The notes under the pieces are model-generated. The model saw nothing but the letters and a program-made list of their open reading frames with translations, was not told the DNA's origin and made no database searches. The position numbers and the translations under genes were made by a program. A stretch of DNA of 54,445 bases from JANWHZ01 sp035758575 (GTDB lineage: Bacteria > Patescibacteriota > Saccharimonadia > Saccharimonadales > UBA4665), in the NCBI GenBank assembly GCA_035758575.1, contig DASTXH010000033.1:1-54445 (forward strand), read 5' to 3'. Positions 24,618 through 30,880 of the stretch are shown piece after piece. Numbering within the stretch: position 1 is the first letter of the stretch; the number at the start of each line of letters is the position of its first letter.

Positions 24618-24626
24618 AGTATATCA
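24618..24626 (-). promoter_or_regulatory. ABC-F promoter with start-stop leader
   Basis: On the minus strand the extended -10 TGA-TATACT ends 7 nt before ATG-TAA (24610-24605). By the local promoter geometry the mRNA would begin at that AUG and stop at once. The real ATG is 44 nt further down, after a Shine-Dalgarno. An alternative -10 (TATAAA, near 24585) would remove the start-stop from the mRNA. Confidence 0.55.
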
Positions 24627-24634
24627 GTAGGTGT

Positions 24635-24643
24635 TGGTATACT
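24635..24643 (+). promoter_or_regulatory. msrA extended -10, leaderless
   Basis: TGG-TATACT ends 6 nt before the msrA ATG at 24650. It lies back to back with the ABC-F promoter. Confidence 0.75.
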
Positions 24644-24649
24644 AAAGGT

Positions 24650-25168
24650 ATGAACGAGGGTCGTACTATGAATCAGGCTATTTTTGCCGCCGGATGCTTT
24701 TGGGGCGTGCAGTATTATTTTGATCAGGTACCGGGTGTGGTAGAAACGGTGGCGGGATATACCGGTGGGACCATGGCCAATCCAACCTACGAGCAGGTAT
24801 GCACGCATACTACCGGGCATGCAGAGGCAGTAAAGGTAATATTTGACCCCAAGGTAGTTTCATACCGGACGCTCCTGCGGCATTTTTTCCACCTGCACGA
24901 CCCCACGCAACTGAACCGCCAAGGGCCGGATATCGGCAGCAACTACCGCTCGGCGATTTTCTATGAAAGCGATGAACAAAAGGCACAAGCCGAAGCGGTG
25001 CGCGACCAGTTGCAGCCAACATACGCACAGCCGATAGTCACCCAAATATCGCCGGCTGGCGAGTTCTATCCCGCCGAAGATTATCATCAGAAATATGCTG
25101 AGCGCACCGGCCGCGGTATGTGCCATGTGGCTTACGAGCCTATAGCAGGCGCAGATCTTCAGCAATAG
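24650..25168 (+). CDS. msrA: peptide methionine-S-sulfoxide reductase MsrA
   Basis: 172 residues. The catalytic Cys16 lies in GCFWG. YTGGTMANPTYEQVC and the HAEAVKVIFDP segment follow the MsrA fold, with DYHQKY near the end. It repairs oxidised methionine with thioredoxin-type reductants. The ATG at 24650 is set by the leaderless promoter; the open frame further upstream overlaps the divergent gene. The heliorhodopsin-like gene starts 28 nt after its stop from its own promoter. Confidence 0.96.
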   Translation: MNEGRTMNQAIFAAGCFWGVQYYFDQVPGVVETVAGYTGGTMANPTYEQVCTHTTGHAEAVKVIFDPKVVSYRTLLRHFFHLHDPTQLNRQGPDIGSNYRSAIFYESDEQKAQAEAVRDQLQPTYAQPIVTQISPAGEFYPAEDYHQKYAERTGRGMCHVAYEPIAGADLQQ

Positions 25169-25181
25169 TACCCGTTCGATA

Positions 25182-25190
25182 TGCTATAGT
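25182..25190 (+). promoter_or_regulatory. extended -10 of the heliorhodopsin-like gene
   Basis: TGC-TATAGT ends 6 nt before the ATG at 25197, so the mRNA should be leaderless. Confidence 0.75.
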
Positions 25191-25196
25191 TACAGC

Positions 25197-26036
25197 ATGA
25201 AACTGCAGCCAAAACAGATACTTCGCCGCTGGTTTACGGGTTCGGCAGCCATACCAAATGAGTCGTTCAGGCGCTGGCATATGGTGCTGTCGGCCATATT
25301 TGCGGTGCAGGCTGTGGCTATCTTGCTGTTTGGCGCGGCGCATAATGTGCCCATTATGGCGGCGTACCTTATAAAAGATACGTTGCAGTCGCAGCTGACG
25401 CACCAGACCGTGCTGGCGCCGGCAGTGCGCCAATTGTTCATGCTGAACATCGCCTATGTTCTGGCCGTACTACTTTTCGTGATGGCAGTCTTCCATGCAC
25501 TATCTGCTACAGTGTTGCGTGCAAACTATGAGGCGGGGCTGAAGCAGCGCAGTATACGCATACGTTGGATCGTATACGGTATGGCGTTAGCGCTGATGAT
25601 GGCTGCCACGGCGCTGGCTGCAGGGGTATATAACCTGGACGCTTTGTTGGCGCTGCTGGCATTTGGCTTGCTGGCTGGTGTAACTGGCCTGGTAGGCGAA
25701 GCGCTGGGCGCACAGCCTGCCAAGCGGGATGGGCAGCTGCGCAGCGCGGTATGCGCCGCGGCAATTGTGGCGGCAGTGCTGCCACTAGTGATGATCGTAC
25801 TGTTTGCAGTAGCAACCGGCTTATACGGTAATAGCACTGTGTCTGCGCTGGTATACGGCATGCTGGCGACTGTGTATGTGTGGATTGCGGCGGTTGCGGG
25901 CAATATGTATTTGGTTCGCAAGAAAATCGGCAAATGGGCGACGTATGGATATGGCGAACGGTGGTATCTGATACTGGCAGTGGTGCTCCAGTCGTTACTG
26001 GCCTGGGAAGTGTTTGTAGCCGTGCTTCGGCCGTAA
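25197..26036 (+). CDS. heliorhodopsin-like 7-TM protein lacking the retinal lysine
   Basis: 279 residues with seven membrane segments (about 28-46, 82-104, 121-142, 146-168, 182-206, 214-238, 254-276). It aligns along its length with heliorhodopsins as I recall HeR-48C12. Shared features are FHxL in TM2 (H100), RWxxY at the start of TM3, ALLA in TM4, VYG in TM6, IGKWxxY in the last loop, and GERxYxxL...SxLAWxxF in TM7. The Schiff-base Lys (K241 in HeR-48C12) is Gln265 (codon CAG, 25989-25991). The counterion Glu107 is Val126, and Ser237 next to the Schiff base is Ala261. It cannot bind retinal covalently. A HAD phosphatase is coupled downstream. Confidence 0.85.
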   Translation: MKLQPKQILRRWFTGSAAIPNESFRRWHMVLSAIFAVQAVAILLFGAAHNVPIMAAYLIKDTLQSQLTHQTVLAPAVRQLFMLNIAYVLAVLLFVMAVFHALSATVLRANYEAGLKQRSIRIRWIVYGMALALMMAATALAAGVYNLDALLALLAFGLLAGVTGLVGEALGAQPAKRDGQLRSAVCAAAIVAAVLPLVMIVLFAVATGLYGNSTVSALVYGMLATVYVWIAAVAGNMYLVRKKIGKWATYGYGERWYLILAVVLQSLLAWEVFVAVLRP

Positions 26037-26044
26037 GGATCGCC

Positions 26045-26683
26045 GTGGAAAGAGAAAACGCAGCGGCCGAAGTAATTATATTTGACTTCGACGGAACTAT
26101 CGCAGACAGCTTCGTAATAATGCTGCAAATTATCCACCAGCTGCTTGGACGCACGCTTGCCAAGGAAGATGTAAGCAGGCTGCGTGGCATGCGGAGTCGG
26201 GAGGTGCTGCGTACGCTAAAAATAGCACCATGGCGGGCACCATTTTTATCAGCACGAGTGCGCCGGCTGATGAGTACACGTATGCATGAAATTGTGCTGA
26301 TACCCGGCATAGATGAGGCGCTGCGGGCGCTGGCCGGTGCGCACCGTCTGTATATCCTTAGTGCGAATAGCCCCGAAAACGCCCGAGCATTTCTAGAGCG
26401 CAACCATATTGCCGATGCCTTCAGCGGTGTATACGGTAACGTGCAGCCATGGGCGAAGGGCAGGGCGCTGCGCAAAATTGCCCGTGACCAAAAGCTGTCT
26501 GCTCGTGATACGTGGTATGTGGGTGACGGCTATTTGGATATAAAAGCCGCCCACCATGCCGGCATGAAGGCCATGGCAGTTGCCTGGGGCTATAGCAACA
26601 TCCATGTACTGGAAAGCTGCAAGCCCGAAGCGCTGGTATTCAGCAGCGACGAACTAACTGCATATTTTGCAAAGGATGTATAA
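26045..26683 (+). CDS. HAD-superfamily phosphatase
   Basis: 212 residues. Motif I DFDGT has nucleophile Asp14 and acid/base Asp16, followed by a helical cap (about 25-85). Motif II is ILSAN, motif III Lys is in the GNVQPWAKG region, and motif IV is VGDGYLD. It resembles phosphoglycolate phosphatase (Gph) or pyrophosphatase-type HADs; the substrate is unknown. A GTG at 26045 is 5 nt after TAAGGA, which overlaps the stop of the heliorhodopsin-like gene, so the two are co-translated. The frame continues upstream inside that gene, but without HAD similarity. Confidence 0.88.
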   Translation: MERENAAAEVIIFDFDGTIADSFVIMLQIIHQLLGRTLAKEDVSRLRGMRSREVLRTLKIAPWRAPFLSARVRRLMSTRMHEIVLIPGIDEALRALAGAHRLYILSANSPENARAFLERNHIADAFSGVYGNVQPWAKGRALRKIARDQKLSARDTWYVGDGYLDIKAAHHAGMKAMAVAWGYSNIHVLESCKPEALVFSSDELTAYFAKDV

Positions 26684-26686
26684 AAA

Positions 26687-27961
26687 ATGCCCACAACCGA
26701 ACTCATTTCTGAACCAGTGCGTATTATAAAGATGGTGCACGGCGGCCAGGCGCTCGGCGAGCTGCCCGACGGTAAGAAGGTGTTCGTGTGGAACGCACTG
26801 CCGGGGGAGGTGGTCCGCGTGCGTATTATCAAGCAGCGCCGTACCTATGCCGAGGCTATCGCCGAGGAAATTGTGTATCCATCTGCCGAGCGCATTGCGC
26901 CGCAAGAGGCAAACTACTTGGCGACCAGCCCGTGGCAAATGATGACCTTTGTAGCCGAAAATACCTATAAGAGAGATATTGTTATCGAGCTCATGCAGCA
27001 GCAAAACGTTGCCGCACCTAAAATTGGCGAAACGGTGCACGACGAGCACGAATATCATTACCGCAATAAGATGGAGTACAGTTTTTGGGGTGATGACGAT
27101 GGTTTGCATCTGGCGCTACACATGCGCGGCAGCCACGGTAAGCAGATTGTGGCGGGCAGCGCGCTGGCTATGCCGGCGCTGGATGCTGCAGCCGAACAAG
27201 TCCGCAGCCTCTTGGATGGCTTGCATTGCCGTGCGGGCGACCTGAAGACCATTATTGTCCGCTGTAGCCAAGCGGGCGAGGCGGTGGCGAGCTTGTTTGT
27301 AAAAGCCCAGACGTTTCCGACGCTGGAACTGCCCGAAGGGCTGCAGGGACTGCGTGTCTATCACTCCAACCCAAAGAGTCCGGCATCGGTACCAACAAAG
27401 TTGCTACAGGAACTGGGCAATTGCCATCTGTCGGATACGCTTTTGGACAAACCGTTCACTTACGATAGCGATTCGTTTTTCCAGGTTAATGTCCCCATGT
27501 TCGAGCACGCACTGCAGGCAATTGCAGAGGTGGCGCCCGCTGGAGAGCTAGTAGATATGTATGCTGGTGTGGGTAGTATTGGCCTGTCGGTTGCCAAAGA
27601 AAAGGTGGACTTAGTGGAGCTGGATGCCGCCACAGCGGCCATGGCGCGGGTGAACGCTAAGGCGGCATCAGTACAGGCCGAGGTGATTGAGACTGCCGCC
27701 GAAAAATCGCTGGAATATATAGCGGGCGACAAGCCGGTTATTTTCGACCCGCCACGCGCCGGCCTGCACGACAAGGTGACGGATAGAGTTTTGGCAGTGC
27801 AGCCTCCGTACATCACCTACCTTAGCTGTAACCCTGCTACCCAGGCGCGCGACCTAATGAAACTGCAAGAAACGTACGATATTACCGACATGACTGTGTT
27901 TAATTTCTTCCCGCGCACCCCGCACATCGAATGCCTGGCCGTCCTGAAGCGTAAAAACTGA
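26687..27961 (+). CDS. TrmA/RlmD-family RNA (uracil-5) methyltransferase
   Basis: 424 residues. The N-terminal TRAM RNA-binding domain is about 5-60 (GGQALGELPDGKKVFV, PGEVV). A central domain and a Rossmann SAM domain (DMYAGVGSIGL) follow. The catalytic Cys381 is in LSCNPATQARD, after FDPPRAGL, and a C-terminal Glu in HIECLAVL acts as base. The family makes m5U in 23S rRNA (RlmCD type) or tRNA (TrmA); the TRAM domain favours the RlmCD/RlmD side. No iron-sulfur Cys set is visible in the N-terminal part. It starts 3 nt after the HAD stop. Confidence 0.9.
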   Translation: MPTTELISEPVRIIKMVHGGQALGELPDGKKVFVWNALPGEVVRVRIIKQRRTYAEAIAEEIVYPSAERIAPQEANYLATSPWQMMTFVAENTYKRDIVIELMQQQNVAAPKIGETVHDEHEYHYRNKMEYSFWGDDDGLHLALHMRGSHGKQIVAGSALAMPALDAAAEQVRSLLDGLHCRAGDLKTIIVRCSQAGEAVASLFVKAQTFPTLELPEGLQGLRVYHSNPKSPASVPTKLLQELGNCHLSDTLLDKPFTYDSDSFFQVNVPMFEHALQAIAEVAPAGELVDMYAGVGSIGLSVAKEKVDLVELDAATAAMARVNAKAASVQAEVIETAAEKSLEYIAGDKPVIFDPPRAGLHDKVTDRVLAVQPPYITYLSCNPATQARDLMKLQETYDITDMTVFNFFPRTPHIECLAVLKRKN

Positions 27962-27967
27962 TACAAT
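27959..27967 (+). promoter_or_regulatory. extended -10 of the nuclease gene
   Basis: TGA-TACAAT, in which the TGA is also the stop of the methyltransferase gene. It ends 7 nt before the ATG at 27975, giving a leaderless message. Confidence 0.7.
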
Positions 27968-27974
27968 AGTGGCA

Positions 27975-28763
27975 ATGACATATTGGAGGGAACGGAGCCA
28001 GCCGTACAAGCCTGGCCAAAAGACGGCGTTCAAGGTATCGCGCTCAAAGATTGAGCTGTTTATGCAATGTCCGCGCTGTTTTTGGCTGGATACCCGGCTG
28101 AAGATAAAGCGCCCCGATGGGCCGCCGTTCAACATCAACAAAGCCATCGACGAACTATTCAAAAAAGAATTCGATAGCTATCGTATAAAGGGTGAGCCAC
28201 ATCCGCTGATGGTAGAGTTCGGCGTGCCCGCTGTGCCATTCCAGCATGATCAGTTGGACATGTGGCGCGAAAACTTTACCGGTGTCATCGCCCTGCACAA
28301 GCCGACAAACCTGCATGTTTTTGGGGCCGTGGACGACCTCTGGGTCAACGAGGCGGGCGAGGTGATCGTGGCCGACTACAAGGCGACTGCCAAAGACAAA
28401 GAGGTAGATATAAACTCCGAATGGCAGATCAGCTACAAGCGCCAGATGGAGGTGTACCAGTGGCTGCTGCGCCAAAACGGACTAGTGGTAAACAACACCG
28501 GCTACTTCGTGTATGCCAACGGCCGGCTGGATCTAGACGGATTTTATGGCCGCATAGAATTCCGTACCAAGCTTATCCCATATACCGGTGACGACTCGTG
28601 GGTGGAACCGACGCTCGAGAAAATGAAGGCCTGCATGGAGGGCGATATGCCCGCGGTAGGCAAGGCAGCAATGGGCGGCATGTGCGATTTCTGCAGCTAT
28701 GCCAAAGAGCGTACCAAGCTGACGCTGGACGCGGTGGCCGCCGCCAAGACGGCCAAGAAGTAG
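27975..28763 (+). CDS. stand-alone PD-(D/E)XK nuclease with four Cys (Cas4/RecB-like)
   Basis: 262 residues of the PD-(D/E)XK (PF12705-like) family. The nuclease core has GAVDDLW (D120/D121) and VADYK (D134, K136), then a QMEVYQWLL helix. Cys32 and Cys35 (CPRC) near the N-terminus and Cys237 and Cys240 (CDFC) near the C-terminus could hold an iron-sulfur cluster, as in Cas4 and AddB. No Cas genes or CRISPR repeats are nearby, so a role in DNA repair or processing is more likely. I chose ATG 27975 over the GTG at 27969 because of the promoter geometry. Confidence 0.85.
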   Translation: MTYWRERSQPYKPGQKTAFKVSRSKIELFMQCPRCFWLDTRLKIKRPDGPPFNINKAIDELFKKEFDSYRIKGEPHPLMVEFGVPAVPFQHDQLDMWRENFTGVIALHKPTNLHVFGAVDDLWVNEAGEVIVADYKATAKDKEVDINSEWQISYKRQMEVYQWLLRQNGLVVNNTGYFVYANGRLDLDGFYGRIEFRTKLIPYTGDDSWVEPTLEKMKACMEGDMPAVGKAAMGGMCDFCSYAKERTKLTLDAVAAAKTAKK

Positions 28764-28779
28764 CCGGGCTGGCTGTATC

Positions 28780-28788
28780 TGCTATAAT
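28780..28788 (+). promoter_or_regulatory. serS leader promoter, extended -10
   Basis: TGC-TATAAT; the consensus hexamer (28783-28788) ends 9 nt before the ATG of the Ser-rich leader ORF at 28798. Confidence 0.8.
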
Positions 28789-28797
28789 TTGCTTATT

Positions 28798-28860
28798 ATG
28801 ATCCTGCGGGCAATGCGCACTAGCTCAGTCTCACGCCGTTCATCGGCTTTTGGCCGATAG
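28798..28860 (+). CDS. serS leader peptide, 20 codons with five Ser codons
   Basis: The ORF reads MILRAMRTSSVSRRSSAFGR then TAG. Five of 20 codons are Ser (AGC, TCA, TCA, TCA, TCG), clustered as SS-V-S-RR-SS at 28822-28845, upstream of seryl-tRNA synthetase. Its ATG lies 9 nt after a consensus extended -10, the local leaderless geometry. The last Ser codons lie in the left arm of the hairpin at 28842-28858. This is what a ribosome-mediated attenuation leader sensing charged tRNA-Ser would look like. Confidence 0.75.
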   Translation: MILRAMRTSSVSRRSSAFGR

Positions 28861-28868
28861 TATTTTTT
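28835..28868 (+). promoter_or_regulatory. serS attenuator: competing hairpins and U-tract
   Basis: Terminator form: ATCGGC (28842-28847) pairs with GCCGAT (28853-28858), loop TTTTG, then AGTA and six T (28863-28868). Alternative form: GCCG (28835-28838) pairs with CGGC (28844-28847). Both use 28844-28847, so they exclude each other. The 4-nt gap before the T-run weakens the terminator call. Confidence 0.6.
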
Positions 28869-28908
28869 ATATTCCCATTTTTAGCACCGTAATAATAAGG
28901 ATTCACCC

Positions 28909-30210
28909 ATGCTCGACATCCAATATATCCGCGAAAATCCCGAGCTCGTCGCCACCAAAACCAAGCAAAAAGGCTATGATGCCGACATCCCAAAGCTGCT
29001 GCAGCTGGACGAGCAGCGCCGGCAGTTTTTGAAACAAATAGAAGAGTTGCGCCAGCGCCGCAATGAACTATCCGCGACGCAAAAAGGTCAGCGGCTCAGT
29101 GACGAACAAATTGCAGCCGGCCGCCAGCTGAAGGAGCAGCTAGGCGCGCTGGAACAGCAGCTGCGCGAGGTGGATGCCGAATACATGGCGCTTCTCAAAA
29201 AAGTACCGAACATGCCTGCCGATGACGTGCCGGTGGGCGCCAGCGAAGACGAAAACATGGTTGCCAAGACCGTGGGCGAGCCAACCAAATTCGACTTCGA
29301 GCCAAAAAACCATGCCCAAATAGCCGAACTGCACGGCTGGCTGGACAAAGAACGCGCCGCCAAAGTAACCGGTGTCCGGTTTGCGTACCTAAAAGGCGAC
29401 TTGGTTCGCCTGCAGTTTGCCATCATCCAATTTGTCATTGCCAAGCTGACCGACCCGGCATTTTTGGATGAGGTGATTGCCGAAAACCATTTGAGCGTCA
29501 GCAACAAGCCGTTCGTACCGGTGTTGCCGCCGTTGATGCTGCGAGAGGCCATGTACGACGCCATGGATCGCCTGGAGCCGCGCGAAGACCGCTACAAGCT
29601 GGAAGGTGATGACGACCTGTGGCTGCAGGGCAGCGCCGAGCACGTACTTGGCAGCATGCATGCCGACGAAATGATTCCCGAAGAAGATTTGCCGCTGCGC
29701 TACCTGGGCTACGCCACCAGCTTCCGCCGAGAAGCCGGGACTTACGGCAAAGATATGGAGGGCATGTTCCGCATGCATCAGTTCGACAAGCTGGAGATGG
29801 AATCGCTGTGCCTGCCCGAGAATGGCCTTCAAGAGCATTTATTGCTAGTGGGCATCCAAGAAAAGCTGATGCAGCTGCTGGGAATCCCATACCATGTGCT
29901 GATGAAGTGTACTGCCGACATTGGCAAGCCGAACGCCCGTGGCGTGGACATCGAAGCCTGGTTGCCTGGGCAAAATAAATACCGCGAAACCCACACCGCC
30001 GACTACATGACCGACTACCAGGCGCGCCGCCTGAAGACCCGCGCGAAGCGTAGCGATGGCCGCGTAGAGCTGGTGCATACCAACGATGCCACGGCATTTG
30101 CCCTGAGCCGTGCCCCCATTGCTATCATCGAGAATTACCAGACGGCCGATGGCCGCGTGCGCGTGCCGGACGCGCTGGTGCCGTTTATCGGCGGCCAAAC
30201 CGTGCTGTAA
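28909..30210 (+). CDS. serS: seryl-tRNA synthetase
   Basis: Class II synthetase for tRNA-Ser, 433 residues. The N-terminal long helical hairpin (about 30-110, Gln/Glu/Arg-rich) clamps the tRNA variable arm. Motif 2 is TSFRREAGTYGKDMEGMFRMHQFDKLE, which is intact here in pieces, and the C-terminus has LSRAPIAIIENYQ. The ATG has AAGGA 7 nt upstream. A leader of about 114 nt holds a Ser-rich peptide ORF and an attenuator hairpin. Confidence 0.96.
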   Translation: MLDIQYIRENPELVATKTKQKGYDADIPKLLQLDEQRRQFLKQIEELRQRRNELSATQKGQRLSDEQIAAGRQLKEQLGALEQQLREVDAEYMALLKKVPNMPADDVPVGASEDENMVAKTVGEPTKFDFEPKNHAQIAELHGWLDKERAAKVTGVRFAYLKGDLVRLQFAIIQFVIAKLTDPAFLDEVIAENHLSVSNKPFVPVLPPLMLREAMYDAMDRLEPREDRYKLEGDDDLWLQGSAEHVLGSMHADEMIPEEDLPLRYLGYATSFRREAGTYGKDMEGMFRMHQFDKLEMESLCLPENGLQEHLLLVGIQEKLMQLLGIPYHVLMKCTADIGKPNARGVDIEAWLPGQNKYRETHTADYMTDYQARRLKTRAKRSDGRVELVHTNDATAFALSRAPIAIIENYQTADGRVRVPDALVPFIGGQTVL

Positions 30211-30338
30211 GTTTTTTAGCATAAGCCCCTAGTATTTCGCAGTACTATCGCAGTAGGGCCTTGGCGTGCAGGGCCGGCGTGACAGCGGCTTCATCACAAA
30301 CATGCATGCCCCGACCCTCAACAAAAGGAGGGAAGCTC

Positions 30339-30725
30339 ATGCTACAAAACATCGAACTGACGGGTCAGCACATCGCTGTGCACGAACAGCTGAAGAAGTA
30401 TGTTATCCGCAAGCTGGCCAGTCTTGATCGATATATCCCGCGCCATGCCCGTGAAAGTGCGGCACTAACGGTACGTTTGCGTGAAGTTACCAATGTCGGC
30501 AAAACGGAATACGAATGTGAAGCCTCGCTGCGTATGCCACGCCATATGTATACCATAGTTGAGCGCGGGCATAGCGTGCATGTGGCCGTAGATCGAGCGG
30601 CTACAAATCTGCGCCAACAGATACACAAGTACAAAGATACCTTTACCAACGACAAGCGGCGCCGGCATATTTTTGGCCGTTTGCGCCGGCGTATGTTCGG
30701 TGCGCCTGGCTTCATGATGCAGTAG
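30339..30725 (+). CDS. hpf: ribosome hibernation promotion factor / RaiA-like
   Basis: 128 residues. The beta-alpha-beta-beta-beta-alpha HPF/YfiA fold shows IELTGQHIAVHEQLKKYVIRKLASLDRYI at the start and VHVAVDRAATNLRQQIHKYKD near the end. It is longer than short HPF (about 95-113) through a basic tail, and lacks the C-terminal dimerisation domain of long HPF. A near-perfect AGGAGG at 30326-30331 with 7-nt spacing sets the ATG. The segment 30211-30338 before it holds a weak TACTAT -10 (30243-30248) and no clear leader ORF. Confidence 0.85.
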   Translation: MLQNIELTGQHIAVHEQLKKYVIRKLASLDRYIPRHARESAALTVRLREVTNVGKTEYECEASLRMPRHMYTIVERGHSVHVAVDRAATNLRQQIHKYKDTFTNDKRRRHIFGRLRRRMFGAPGFMMQ

Positions 30726-30825
30726 GTGTTGACACGCCTTGGCGTCCGTCCTGTGCCGCAGAAGCGCGGCCGGGCGCCCGGCGTGCTAACAGCGAAAAGT
30801 GTTCGCATTCCCTGGGTGAAAAGGG

Positions 30826-30831
30826 TACAAT
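30826..30831 (+). promoter_or_regulatory. secA -10 box
   Basis: TACAAT about 50 nt before the secA ATG. Upstream, 30726-30820 has GC-rich inverted repeats, including the 14-nt palindrome GCCGGGCGCCCGGC at 30769-30782. A 13-codon TTG ORF (30837-30878) ends 2 nt before the secA ATG, but I give it little weight. Confidence 0.45.
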
Positions 30832-30880
30832 AAATTTTGACTATTTGTCTGCAACTGAACCGGGAGAATATACATTAGGT

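Noticed and set aside
27975..28763. CRISPR-Cas locus suggested by the Cas4-like nuclease
   Set aside because: No other cas gene and no direct-repeat array anywhere in the window.
28810..28860. tRNA-like D-arm sequence TAGCTCAGT in the serS leader
   Set aside because: No acceptor stem, anticodon arm or TTCRA loop can be built around it, and the bases are explained by the Ser-rich leader ORF.
28789..28908. T-box riboswitch upstream of serS (also considered for glyS and proS)
   Set aside because: The conserved T-box antiterminator sequence and stem I features are absent, and the leaders of about 110 nt are too short.
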